Source: Plantago major (taxonomy: Eukaryota > Streptophyta > Magnoliopsida > Lamiales > Plantaginaceae). From it: 64,000 nucleotides of DNA. Under the pieces are notes generated by a model that saw only the letters and a list, made by a program, of their open reading frames with translations, did not search any database and was not told the origin of the DNA. The stretch lies in the NCBI GenBank assembly GCA_026545765.1, contig JAIFAC010000146.1:62001-126000 (forward strand). Reading direction: 5' to 3'. Positions within the stretch are counted from its first letter, which is position 1. Every line of letters starts with the position of its first letter. This document shows positions 43,331 through 54,640 of the stretch, piece by piece. The translations under genes and the position numbers were made by a program.

Positions 43331-45360
43331 AATGTCCTCTCCTCCTGCCGTAGGAGGAGGGATCTCACTATCATCAAAGGATATAGCGTTTGTACCCTGA
43401 ATCGCTGGATCATCGTACGCTCTATTGTTGTTCCGAAGATTTTGAGCGGTCCGCTCTCTCGCGTTCCTACTATCGCCCCCAGTTGGTCCGCCAGCGATGG
43501 TGTTGATCACTCCGCTGTATGGAGTGTTCTCCATTCCGATATCATCAGCATACCTGTACGGGGGTCGGTCCGTGCGAGGCGGATAGTTAACCGGCGGAGG
43601 TGGCAAGGATAGCGAATGGGTGGTGGTTCGTGACATTTTCTCCTCCCTCCTTCGCTTCCGCTCTATCACGCTCGAAGGCTCATCCGCATAGACATGCTCC
43701 TTTAGTTTGCCATCTCTTACTAGGTGTTCAACCTCTGTTTTCAATTGAATACAGTCATCGTTCTCGTGACCGCGGCACTTGTGGAACTTGCAATAGCCCT
43801 TTGCATTCTTATTCTTTCGGTTGTTGTAAGAGGGCTTTGGCCATTGGACATCTAGCTTCTTCTCAATGATAGTCGCCAAGATGTCGAATCTTGGTCTATC
43901 GAGACGGTATAATCCGCTTATCTCCTCGACTCCTTTCTCTGTGGAAGCCTTTATCTTTGTGATCCTTCTTCGTCAAACTTCTCCGGCGTAGCTCTTGTTT
44001 CATCGGCTCCTTTCCTTTCGAACCGCCCTTATTGGAACATTCCTTCTGATTCTCTCTCAGACATCACTTCTTCAGATATCATCTAAATGCTTTTCACCTC
44101 ACTTCGGCTAGAGAGTTTTCTCCGAGCTCGAGTTGAAAGTATTAGCATACAGTGACTAACCTGCCTTAATAATGTGGCTCAACTCAAGAACTTTTGCGGA
44201 AAGCGATCTAGGAAGGTCCTAGATCCTCTTGCTCCCCAGATAACTTCTCGCCAGTGTTCTACGGCACGCTTTCTCCTTTTGATTTCCCAAATCGTACAAG
44301 AACTTGGAAGAAAGGTCCCAGATGACTTTATTGATTTGTTCGCAAAGCGTGTACCAATCCATAGCCGTTCAAGAGAGTGGATGAGAACGTAAGAGCTTTT
44401 GTATTGTCGCCATCCCTTGAATCCATCTTGTTGTTGTACCTTGTCAGTGACCAACGGAGAAGTATCCCCATAATAGTATTCCAAATTGGATCACTTGATC
44501 CGAAGTTTCGCTTTTCTTTCCTTTTCCTCATGATTCCATCGCACAAGGGATTTGGTGCACTAGTAGTTATCTCGTGGTCTTTACCAGCGTCCGAGATTCG
44601 TAATCTGGCCTCCAAAGCCTTCATTGAAGCGAGATCTCACAAGAATATGATCTCTCTCCCTCGGATGAACAGCTACATTCGCGGAGTTCATCTATTCGAC
44701 CACCGGAACAGCTTCCATTTGATCTCTGCCTCACGGAGGTGCTTGTCGCGAACTTTTGGATACCTATTATCCCTTTCGACACTCTCTCCTTTCGCTTGGG
44801 CTTCCTCACCTCGAACTTGAGAAGAATGCCCGCCGATCCGTAAGGTCTCGCATATCCTCTTGAGGTGGCTGATTCTCTAACTTCGCTGGATCGGACGCTG
44901 CCTTCTTTGATAATGCAGCTCGCTGAGTAGGAGTAACCACCGCGGAGTGGCTTGTCGAGGATGGGCATTGTTAGACCCTGTGCATCCTCGATGATTGTGA
45001 GCAATCTATCTAACTGGTCTCACTTAGTCCGAGGTCACTAGTGCGATAAAGGCTGTCTGGGCATAGTGAGTTGACTGCTGTGGGGCCTTGAGCTTCGGAG
45101 AAACTCATATGGCTCCTTCTCCATGGCTCGCAGCACAAGATTCTCAGAACACTTCGACTTCCTGCAAGGAGCGCTCTTCCTTCATCCGAGGATGGCCGGT
45201 CAGCGCCTTCGCCGGATACCTCCGCCAGCTCCTCCAAATGCCACAAGAACCCTCCCCGGGTGGGTGGACGCCTCGGACGTGGTGGTGGAGTTCTACGTCA
45301 GCTGCTTAGTCCACCGCCCATCTTGTTCTCGCCATCACCGACTCAAACACAAAGACTTTT
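43331..45360 (-). pseudogene. Gag of the Tat element
   Basis: The C-terminal part is open (43879-43331). It has a zinc-knuckle-like YCKFHKCRGHENDDC followed by IQLKTEVEHLVRDGKL, characteristic of this gypsy group. The gag core is frame-broken but visible near 44560-44450 as YNNKMDSRD, DNTKALTFSSTL and further down FLDRFPQKFL. The N-terminal part (44620-45360) has lost frame and is not assignable beyond position. CG-type losses are dense here. Confidence 0.7.
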
Positions 45361-45370
45361 TGTAAAGAAT

Positions 45371-45388
45371 TCCCACAGACGGCGCCAA
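45371..45388 (-). promoter_or_regulatory. Primer binding site of the Tat element
   Basis: The minus strand reads TGGCGCCGTCTGTGGGA two bases after the LTR end CCTCAACA; the TGGCGCC start is typical of Tat and Athila gypsy elements. Confidence 0.8.
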
Positions 45389-45390
45389 AA

Positions 45391-46294
45391 TGTTGAGGGG
45401 TAAAACCTCAAACACTAACTAACTAAACTATTATGAGCAACCTAATCTAGGATCCACCTCCTGCTTGAAGTCCGAAGCAAGACTGGCCCGAGCTTGAGTA
45501 CCTGAAAGGACTAAGTGGGGGGGGGGGGTCAGAATGGGTTACCCGGATTGCCTATGTCAATCCGGTAAGAGACTTTACTCAAGAGAGAGTTGTAAGCTCT
45601 CAATGTAATAGTTATGAGGAAGGTTATCAAATCAAGCCCCACTTAAGGATCTTTCTGTTGATATTGCTTATGATTGTCACTTACCTTGAGGTCTTGGACC
45701 TTTTGCTATATTTATAGTTATCATGTACTTATGAAGAGGTTCATAAGATGATGCCAAGTGTATGATTCAGATTTGGACACCAATGCTACCTTTGGCCCAT
45801 AGCCCAATAGTGAACAGTAGTCCAATACTGATTAGTGGGCCTGGGAGGGTAGTATGGACCTTTTCCCTCTGAGAGTACTGTTCCGCCTGTTGGGTCCGTG
45901 TTAGTCCTCTAGCATCTGCTCGCTTGGTTGATCGCCTGGTAACTCAAGGTGTCCGCATTTAGAGTTTCACCAAGTATCTCAAAGGTTCTCATATACGCTT
46001 GGTCTTCATCAGGATGGTGGCGCCCGAGATTCTCGTCCGTCCGCTTGGCATCCGATCGAAGCTTATGTACTTGGAAGGACCATGATACCTTTTGTCGTTC
46101 GAAGTCATCCATTTAGCTTGGACCTAATTTGAAATGGTGTGCTGACTTGTAAATACTAGTTGACCTGAGATGGTTTCCTTTATGTCGGACCATTCGAAGG
46201 TCGGACTAGCTCTGAATGGCTATTTCAGCCTTGATGCGCTTTAGGACACGCTCTATGGCGCTTTTAACGGATTGGACACATGTCCGTATCAACA
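45391..46294 (-). repeat. 5' LTR of the Tat element
   Basis: 904 bp, pairs with 7914-8779. Carries a poly-G run (45517-45527) and a 28-bp segment (45656-45683) not present in the 3' LTR. TATA box on the minus strand at 45709-45716. CGGTG duplication follows at 46295-46299. Confidence 0.92.
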
Positions 46295-46299
46295 CGGTG

Positions 46300-46677
46300 C
46301 ATACCGAAAGGTGAACGAAGCGAGCTAAACGGCGATCAAAACGAACCGAAAGTCCCTCTCTTGCGCAACCGACTCTACGCAGATCACAAGCACGACGTTT
46401 CTTGAGTTAGAAAGAGAGTTAGGGATGCGGAAATCAGAAGTTGAGGTCGAAAACTTACCGAAAGGAAGCGAAACGGAAGAGCTTGATGAAGAGCGAAGAA
46501 AAGGAGGCGAAGATGATGAATGACTCTGGATTTTCTGGATGCTAGGTTTAGGTAGAAGATGTTTGAGAGTTCTGGAGATTGGATTTTGTATCTATAAGAG
46601 CGAAGAAGAAGGAGCGGAAAACAGAATGCGTGAAGAGGCAGGAAACGAAACCCAAAACTAAGGTAATTAGCTAATTA
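46300..46677 (-). other. Right flank of the Tat insertion, possible host 5' leader
   Basis: GC-balanced sequence unlike the AT-rich spacer around it. The minus strand is pyrimidine-rich with CTTCC and TCTTCG runs and contains CTTTCG/GTAAGTTTT, a good splice donor at about 46459. This looks like a plant 5' untranslated exon and the start of its intron, into which the Tat element inserted. No protein can be named. Confidence 0.35.
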
Positions 46678-46927
46678 CTCCCTCCATTCCACCTATTTCT
46701 TTCCATTTTGTTTTTGCACAAATTTTTAGAAATTTGAGTAAAAAATGGGTTTATATAGATAAAGTAGTAAGTGTATAGTAAAAAGTAAGAAAGAGAATTG
46801 AAAAAGTATAAAAGATAGAGATTAAAATATTAATAATGAAGATAGTGGGTTTCCATAAAAGGAAATGGAAAGTTTTTAATGGAATGCTAAAATGGAAAAT
46901 GGAAAGAAATCTATGGAACGGAGGGAG
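46678..46927. mobile_element. Stowaway-like MITE, TSD TA
   Basis: CTCCCTCCATTCC at the left, GGAACGGAGGGAG at the right, flanked by TA on both sides. The terminal 35 bp form inverted repeats around an AT-rich centre. Confidence 0.85.
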
Positions 46928-46929
46928 TA

Positions 46930-47699
46930 CTTTTTAACTACAAAGGAACAAAAAAATAAAAACAACGAAATTAACATAACAGAAAAACGGGGCTTTACAC
47001 AACAATCCGTTTATTTATATAGTCAACATCACTTGTTATTTGTATAACAGTAAGTGTAAATGGTAAAAAGTAAGAGAGATAATAGAAATTATAATAGAAA
47101 TTAAATTCAAGTTGGAAGAATTCAAGTTGAACGAAAATAATATAAAAATCACATAGTGAAAATAAAAGCATACAACCGGAATAAAAGTTAAACCTTAGAG
47201 ATCTCTATAAACATTTAAATTATAATCAAAGCTTGTATACATCATCAACTTACTCATTTGTATTTAATTTATATACTACTAAGTCGCAAGGTACTTTAGC
47301 CACATTTCGTCAATGATAACACTAACTCAACTAATTTACGTGATGGTGGAGAAAGAACATGTGGTCAAGGTAATTCTTCCTTATCCAAGCCGCGCAGTGT
47401 AAACTTTGACTCTACATTTTTCCGCATCAAACTCTGCCTATTAAGAATCACAAATAAAGGGTATTCCTCTCGTATCCAAGTCAAATATGTCCCGAATTAC
47501 AACTTCTCCAACCCCATCTGATTAAGCCTATTGTCAAAAAATAGAGACATCAAATTGATCTTGATCCATATCAAATAAAAAAAAATAACAACTCAAGAAG
47601 AATATGCGTAGAGTTGCATTTAAGTACACATTTGTAGTTGATAATATTATTGTTAGCCAACTTTATGAAAACATGCGAGTCATAATGTCGAAAAGTTTT
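46930..47699. other. AT-rich spacer, no gene seen
   Basis: Fragments such as AAGTAAGAGAGATAATAGAAA (47067) recur at 48870 and look like MITE interiors. No coding support. Confidence 0.55.
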
Positions 47700-47885
47700 A
47701 GATGAATTCGTCTTGGCACGAATTATTTAAATATATGTTCAAAATATTTTTCGGAGTTTTGTATATAAATTTATATGAGAATTAATAAAAACTATATAAT
47801 GCAGCCAATATACAAAAAATAAACATTGAAAGATATACTGGCTGAAAATGCAACTAATTCCATAAAACTTCCGTGGTGATATGTC
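47700..47885 (+). repeat. Dispersed copy of the 180-bp repeat
   Basis: ATTCGTCTTGGCACG, then ATATATGTTCAAAATATTTTT and CAACTAATTCCATAAAA; the same series occurs at 48313-48490 and 48623-48800. Confidence 0.75.
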
Positions 47886-48189
47886 ACAATATAGTTTACG
47901 TTTAATAATAAATAGAATGGGAAGATAAAATAAAATAATCGAAACGACCCCTAGGGTGGATAATATAAATCTACCAAACCAACATCATCATAAGAACACC
48001 CAACTGATAATCTATGTGCTAAAGCGTTAGTCTCACGTTTAACCTGTCAAAACTTCATGGAATAAAATTCCCCATCAAATACTTGAATTTTTTTGAAAAG
48101 TGAACAAAGGTGCAAAGTTAAAATTTGTCGATTTAAGAGATTTAATCACCCAAGAACAATCGCTTTCTGTTATTATATGTTGCCACTCA

Positions 48190-48810
48190 AAATCTCGAAC
48201 AATGTATTTTTAAAATTTCATTATTTCATTTTATCTTATTTAATAAATTTATTTTTTAATTTAGTGAATAAAATAATTTATTTAATTAATAATAATAATC
48301 TAGATTTGTGTCTATGGATTCGTCTTGTCACGGTGAATTCAAATATATGCTCAAAATATTTTTCGGAGTTTTGTAGATAAATTTATATGAGTTTTAATAA
48401 AAACTATATATGCAACAAACATATAAAAAATAAACAGTGAAAAATATACTGGTTGGAAATGCAACTAATACCATAAAATTCCACGTAGAATTGACTTAAT
48501 TTAATAAATGCTCTGTTTTTTACATTTTCATTATTTCATTGTATCTTATTTAATAAATTTATATTTTATTTAATGAATAAAATAATTATTTAATTAATAA
48601 TAATATTCGAGATTGGTGTGTCTATGGATTCGTCTTGTCACGGCGAATTCAAATATATGTTCAAATTAATTTTCGGATTTTTGTATATAAAGTTATATGA
48701 GATTTAATAAAAATTACATATGTAGTCAATATACCAAAAATAACATTGAAATATATAATGGCTAAAATACAACTAATTCCATAAAATTCCACGATGACCG
48801 GACCAATGAA
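48190..48810 (+). repeat. Tandem duplication of a roughly 310-bp unit
   Basis: Unit 1 (about 48190-48500) and unit 2 (about 48501-48810) match in order: CATTATTTCATT, TTATTTAATAAATTTAT, TTTAATTAATAATAAT, TGTCTATGGATTCGTCTTG, then the 180-bp repeat ending CCATAAAATTCCACG. Imperfect, with small indels. No coding capacity despite a short frame at 48093-48380. Confidence 0.8.
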
Positions 48811-48854
48811 TCCTATGAGGTTTAGACACTTGTACTTTACATAATATATGGATG

Positions 48855-49040
48855 GATACTAAGTGTAAATGGTAAAAGTAAGAGAGATAATAGAAATGTA
48901 TGGGATAAAAGTAAGAAAGAAAGTGATAAAAGTTAATAAGTGGAGATAGTAGATTTCCAAACAAGAAAACATTAATCTTTGAAAAAAAAACTCTCGATAT
49001 GGTAAAAATTAAACTTTTAAAAAGAACTGAGGGAATACTA
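48855..49040. mobile_element. Degenerate Stowaway-like MITE
   Basis: Interior phrases AAGTAAGAGAGATAATAG and GGAGATAGTAGATTTCC resemble the MITE at 46678. The right end reads AACTGAGGGAATACT, a decayed GGAGGGAGTA. The left end is unclear. Confidence 0.45.
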
Positions 49041-49109
49041 TTTTATATAGAAAAACATCAAATTATTAATTTAACTTGGACCCCCCTGAAATTTGGTTCT
49101 GAATTTGCC

Positions 49110-50240
49110 ACTGCTTGTCACGGATTTCAAAAAATTTCATTTATATATATGTCCAATCCTTTTAATTTATATATTTAATGCGGTATATTTTTATGAGTTG
49201 GTCTTGTTTGATACCATCTATAATAAATATAAAAAAAAGCATACAAATCTTAAGTTTATCACTTAAAAATTAGGATGTTTAGTTTAAGAACATTGATGTT
49301 TTTTTATAAAAAAGAATGTATTTTGTGAACAATATAGATGTTTTGTTGTTTTTTATTAACAATTTAGATACATCTTTTGTTTCAATTAAGTATAAACTGC
49401 TTAATTTTGCAAATGTTTATTAATTTTGAATCATCATATCATTACATTTCTATGTTAATAACTCAAAATCGATCGAGCACGGACCGAAAAAATATTCTGG
49501 CTTCGCCCTGTTCATGACTCGTTTACTTTGTGAGTTGGTAAATGCAAGGGTGAAGCCAAGATTTTTTTCATGCCCCGTGCTTGACTATAAGTTATTTTTA
49601 TTTTTTTTTTGAGATGGACTATAAGTTATTAACAAAGTAATAAGTAATTGTTTAAGAATTAAAAATTAATAAATATTAACCACGTGAAATTTTTGCTAAA
49701 TATTACACACCTTTACCCCGGGCTCCTGTTCTTATTGAGTAGGTCACGGGTATAAAATGTAACTACATAAATAAATAGAATAATTTAGAAAATATAAGGT
49801 GTAATCCTGAATAAAAATATATAAAGATTTGATAGGATGAACATCACAATTTTTACTGCAAACACCATATGCTACTTTTCTAAAATTTCATTATAAAAAT
49901 GGATAAATTATTATGGGAGATAGTCTATGTAACGATCTGACCATTAATCGATCGAGCCCCGACCCCTTTGGGCTGGCACGGTTACTCATGAGCCCAGGGC
50001 AACACTCACATTTCCTTTCCAAATATACTTGACTAAACACCCTAAGTTTTATAATGAAAAATACAAATATACTTAACTAAACACCCTAAGTTTTGGTGAT
50101 AATTTTAATGTTTATACATTAATTTTATCTTTATTATAGGACTCATAAAAATATTTCGTGTTAAATATCAATAAGGAAAATTGAACATATATATAAATGA
50201 AATTTCCTGAAATCCACCCCGCACCGAGCATGGGCTAGCA
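49110..50240. repeat. Foldback-type repeat with roughly 170-bp inverted arms
   Basis: AATTTCATTTATATATATG (from about 49131) recurs inverted at about 50190-50210. The neighbouring ATATTTTTATGAG, CTATAATAAA and AGGGTGTTTAGTT phrases are also mirrored. The centre (49290-50070) holds further GC-richer fragments around 49720 and 49960. No transposase or clear target duplication. Confidence 0.5.
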
Positions 50241-50529
50241 TACAACACAGTTCACCCCTTGGTAAATGCATCCGTAAATCATGTGAGTTGATATATGTAT
50301 GGGTGTTTTAACGGAAACACTTATCTAAGAAATTAAAAAGGTCACAATGCACACGATCCGCGATGCGGTACTGCCCATCAGCTTTGGAAACTATTTAAGT
50401 TTTCTTGCTTGATTTATTTTTCCAGGCTTTAGAAAAAGAAAAAAATAGACATGATTTTCTTAAGCTTTTGTCCATCTGTAGGTTGCTCGTAAGTTACACA
50501 AGCAAGTGTCGTTTGAAGTTAGTGCTCTG
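50241..50529. other. Spacer, no gene seen
   Basis: AT-rich, no repeat border or coding signal identified. Confidence 0.5.
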
Positions 50530-51388
50530 AATGGCTAAGGTCCGCACCTACCCTTATTCAAACCCTATCTGGACCCTTTTAGTTAACAGGGCCCGAGTTC
50601 AGATCCGGACCTAAATTTTACTATCGGGTAGGGTCTAGATCTAGTCGGACACTCTTTTTTTTCTTTCTTTTTTATAAGTGTAATACATCCTAAAAATTCG
50701 CGAACCTGCATAGTATTTAATTATATGAAGTGAATAAAAAGAGAAGGTACATAGACCTGGGTAGATGGATTTAAGAATTGATTTGGGTAGTTGGAAAGAA
50801 TTGAATTGGAAAGATGTTATTGTACAATATTTGGGTAGATGGATTGAATATATAAATTATGATTGATTTGGGTAGAGTATAAATACTGGTTTGGTGGTTT
50901 TGTGATTCCCATTTGAACTTTTATGACGAACGGTTTTCAATTTTGTTTGCGGATTACAAATATTCTTTCTGTCCCGGACTCAAATTTTCGTTGGTCCGGG
51001 CACAAGCTTTAAGATAAAGTGAATAAAGTAGGAAAGAGAGTAATTAAATAACTATGAAGGAGTGTGATTAAATTATGGGAGATTGTGAATAAAATAGGAG
51101 AGAGATATTCCATTTAAAGAAAGAGAAGTTGAGTTTGAGAAGGATCAAAACGAAAAATGAGAAGTTGAGTTCGGGACGGAGGAAATATATTATAGCGGTA
51201 AAATATTATAAAAAAATTGTATTATTAAATATTATGCAGGTACAAATTATTATAATGTTTTTTCATATTAATTTTGAAAAGAAGTAAAACAAGGGTCCGA
51301 CCGGGGTCTAGACCCTACCCAACCCTAAAATTCGGGTCTGAATCTAAAGTTTCGGTCCCATAAGGGTTTGGACCCGAACCATTTTGTT
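50530..51388. mobile_element. Inverted-repeat DNA element with nested MITE
   Basis: The left arm (50535-50650) and right arm (51293-51388) are inverted copies sharing GGGTAGGGTCTAGA and GTCGGAC-type motifs and GGGTC/GACCC units. The build is like the element at 6834-7745 but with a different core motif. A Stowaway-like MITE at about 50968-51183 lies inside. No target duplication found. Confidence 0.45.
50968..51183. mobile_element. Stowaway-like MITE nested in the inverted-repeat element
   Basis: TTCTTTCTGTCCCGGACTCAA at the left and TTGAGTTCGGGACGGAGGAA at the right pair as terminal inverted repeats. TA adjoins both ends. Confidence 0.65.
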
Positions 51389-51396
51389 AGATATTT

Positions 51397-53059
51397 TGTT
51401 AGAAATATCTGTTTAGATATTGATCAGCAACATGATGACTTATCTTAGTCTCAGAAAGGTGATTAGTACTCTTGGTTCACTTGAACATTGTAAAAGAGGA
51501 AACCCACTAAGTATGATAGTCTAGCTAATCTTGTATAGGATGTTAGGTCTCAAAATGTAATTTTTATTTTATGTAAGAGAAGACCAAGAAGAAGACATCC
51601 AAGCAGAAAGCTCAACGACATTGAAGACTTGAAGAAAACTGCACAAGATTGCTGAATCTGTTGTTCAGATATCTTAGCCAGATATCTTAAAGACACGAAT
51701 AGTTTCAAACAAACTGTGTCACAAGAGATATCTGAGAAATAAGATACATATCTGAAAACAAGGAAAGTGTCCACAGATATCTATTCTCAGATACCTTGAG
51801 CTTTAACCACGTTTCTGAAAGAGAAATATATATATTGCAAACAAAGTTGTTTCAATAAATACAAGTGGTATCTGAAGAATGAAGATAAGGACGTGCAAAG
51901 AATCAGATAACACTAGTCTCGACATAAAGCATAGTTCCGCTGACACTACAGACAAAAGTATAGTACAATGCATTTAATGCACGGACAGAGATGTCTCAAT
52001 AAAAGCAACGCAACTTCGAGAAGAAGACAAAACTCATAAAGATTACACAGATATCGATAGTTTGAATTTGAGCCTAACGGATACTATTCAAACGGCACTC
52101 AAATTCATCTATAAATATCAACACTTAGACAGCTTGAGAGAACACACTGAACACCTTGAACTGCATACAAACGCTGATCGTCTTACTCTCTCTCAAAGCA
52201 TCTTACTTATTCTCAAAGCTTCATGCATCAAAGCTTTTGATCTTGAGTAAACCAAGTTCTAAGTGTCTCGATCCTAAACAAGCAAAGCTATCGTGAAGGA
52301 GTTGAATCAAAAGATCAACTATCCGAGATTCATTCTCTTGAATGATATCATAAGATTCTGGGTCAAGAAAATCAACAAGATACCATACCAGAAAGTGTAT
52401 TAAGTAACTTGATTCACGAGCTATCCGATTAATCAAAAGTTATTAAGATGCTCATCCGACAACTCAAACCAAAACCAACACCATAATCAAGGAGTAGTGA
52501 AGTACTTAGTTTGAAAATCAGAATAACTCCAAGGTTACCGAGTATAGGAAGTACTTGATTTGGGAAACTAAGGAATAACTCCAAGGTTATCGAGTATAGG
52601 AAGTACTTAGCTTGGGAATCTAGGAATAACTCAAAGGTTTCGAGTATAGGAAGTACTGGTCAATGGAAAGCCGGGAACAACTCAGGGGGAACATTTGGTA
52701 GGGAACCAATTGTTAAGAATCTTAGAATAGGATTATTGTAAGGAAATCTCAATTATCTGTTCTAGTGAATTCTAGGTCTCTGATAGACCAAAGTGGATTA
52801 GTTGGAGGATTACGCCACCTCCAGATACCACTATACTTGCTGTGTCATTTACCTTTCTGTATTTATACTTCAGCAACACACACACACCCTTATTAACTTT
52901 TTCTGCACTTATCTTTATTAAGTCTTCCGCACTCTGATTCTAAGTATCAGATATCTATTCAGATTATCTGAGAAATAGTTGTTATCGACAAAAGTTGCAA
53001 AAGACTATTCACCCCCCCCCCCCCTCTAGTCTTTTACTTTGCCGTTATCTGGACTAACA
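51397..53059 (+). repeat. 5' LTR of the third SIRE-type element
   Basis: 1663 bp, starts TGTTAGAAATATCTG, ends GGACTAACA. About 260 bp longer than the other family LTRs: an added segment at 51650-51830 repeats AGATATCT words, and the minisatellite has four copies (52490-52685). TATAAATA box at 52110-52117; poly-C run at 53011-53025. Confidence 0.88.
52490..52685 (+). repeat. LTR minisatellite, about 52-bp unit, four copies
   Basis: Units begin GAGTATAGGAAGTACT at 52540, 52592 and 52642, with a degenerate first unit at about 52491, each followed by GGAATAACTC. The other family LTRs carry two (copia+) or three (copia-) units. Confidence 0.85.
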
Positions 53060-53061
53060 AG

Positions 53062-53073
53062 TGGTATCAGAGC
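53062..53073 (+). promoter_or_regulatory. Primer binding site of the third element
   Basis: TGGTATCAGAGC exactly, complementary to the 3' end of initiator Met-tRNA. Confidence 0.93.
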
Positions 53074-53170
53074 AGGAGGTTCACCATTTTCCAGACCGAA
53101 CCTAGATCCCAGATAGGTGAAGGAACTTTGTCCACTTTTGAGGACTATTTAATTTGTGTTAAGTGTGCGT

Positions 53171-54640
53171 ATGTCTCGAGTGATGCACCCGCTCAAACCA
53201 GAGAACGACGCGAACTGGAAAAATAACATGCTGCGCCACCGTGAAGCCATAAGTGACGAGATGATCGAAGTCATAAAGAATGGCCCAATAGTCATTCAAC
53301 CACTTAAGCAAGTCATGGAGGTTTCGAGTGGAAGAGACAGAGATCAAAGCGAAGGATCTTCACAAATGATGCGCCAACTAGTGGAAGATCTACGGTCAAG
53401 TTATTTACGAACCAAAGCTCAGAGAACTCGACATCGAAGATGCCAAGAGGAATCGTCGACGGTCAAGCTCAGAACATCATCATCGACGACACCAGAGCAC
53501 ATACAAGGTAAACTGGGTGCTAAACTAAAAGTCGCTCGCAACCGATTGAAGAAATCAGCTTTAACCGAGAAAACCAAGGAAAACAAGTTCGAAGTTCTAA
53601 AGTTGAAATTTCAAAATTTCAAACAAGGTCCCATCAAACTCGAAGAACTTGATTTCGTGTTTACCACTCATGAGTGATATGGCAAGACTTGGGAAAGTAA
53701 TAGATACTCTCACCGAGAAGATTAAGACTATTGTCAAGTCTTAACCACAACCGGAGCATACTAAATTCTTTTATTTTAACCAAGGTATGCCAAATATCAC
53801 TCCAAAGGAACTTTTCTCTCATCTTGCTATCAAGGACTATGAGACAACTCGTAGAGAACAAACAACCTAAAAGTTGCGTAATGTTGCTCTAGTTACTCAA
53901 GGAACTTCAAAAGAAGAAAAGCAAGGAGGACACCGAGGATGCTCTTGCAAAGCAAATGAGCAAATTTGTCACGAGAAATTGAGAGAAGAAAAGCCAAAGA
54001 GAAGTCAAAAGCATCTAGCTCAAACTATCACCAAGACAAAATATGCAAAGCTCAATAACAAGCCACCGTAAAGCATCATGTAATCGAGGAAGCGTAAATT
54101 GAAACGATATCTGCTTCTATTGTCGTAAACCCGCCACTTCAAGAAGGACCGCCCCGCCTCAACAAACTAAGGACAAAGACAAGAAAGATAGAAGAACCTT
54201 CGTAAGAAGCTTTAAAGCTTTGTTAATCAAGAAAGAAAGAAAATCCAAATTCAATCGCATGCTCTAGACTGAGATGATTCTGAAGATGACAATTCAGATA
54301 ATTCAACCTTACCATCACCAGAATTATGTGGAGTTACTCATGACATAATCGACTTCGGCCTCAAGAAGAATGAAATGTGTGGAGTTGCTGAAATTGACGG
54401 ACCAGACATCTCCAACATAGAAAACTGTCTTATGGTTGATGAGGTAACACATACTTCTTGCTACACTCATGAAAGTGATGAAGAGGAAATAAAAAATCTA
54501 GAAAATCTCAGGAAAGAACTTGACATCTATGAACGAGAATTTCTAATGATCCGAGCTAGAGCCGAAAACTCAAGAAGAAAAGAATTCTCTTGAAAAGGAA
54601 AATTTCAATTAGTTAAAGAATCAGAGAAAGAATGCTGAAA
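53171..54640 (+). pseudogene. gag of the third element
   Basis: ATG at 53171 (MSRVMHPLKPENDANWKNNM), open to 53677, with AISDEMIEVIKNGPIVIQ and LELFQNFK-like KLKFQNFKQGP. The zinc knuckle at 54112-54152 starts CFYCRKP, then loses frame where GGC/CTGG was shortened. The part at 54375-54593 (CGVAEIDGPDISNIENCLMV) closes the gag region. Reading the start 15 bases earlier is not justified because it would need a non-ATG codon. Confidence 0.72.

Larger units (their letters stand above)
7914..46294 (-). mobile_element. Tat-type Ty3/gypsy LTR retrotransposon with two nested copia insertions, TSD CGGTG
   Basis: LTRs at 7914-8779 and 45391-46294 share most of their length and both read TGTTGATACGG...CCTCAACA on the minus strand. 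CGGTG flanks the whole unit (7909-7913 and 46295-46299). The primer site beside the right LTR, the polypurine tract beside the left LTR, and gag-protease-RT-RNase H-integrase read right to left, so the element runs on the minus strand. Removing copia(-) at 14306-24132 and copia(+) at 24333-39329 leaves about 13.6 kb. A second RNase H after RT and a long 3' region with an antisense gene fit the Tat lineage. Confidence 0.9.

Noticed and set aside
52490..52685. CRISPR-like spaced repeats
   Set aside because: Contiguous 52-bp minisatellite without unique spacers, inside a plant LTR.
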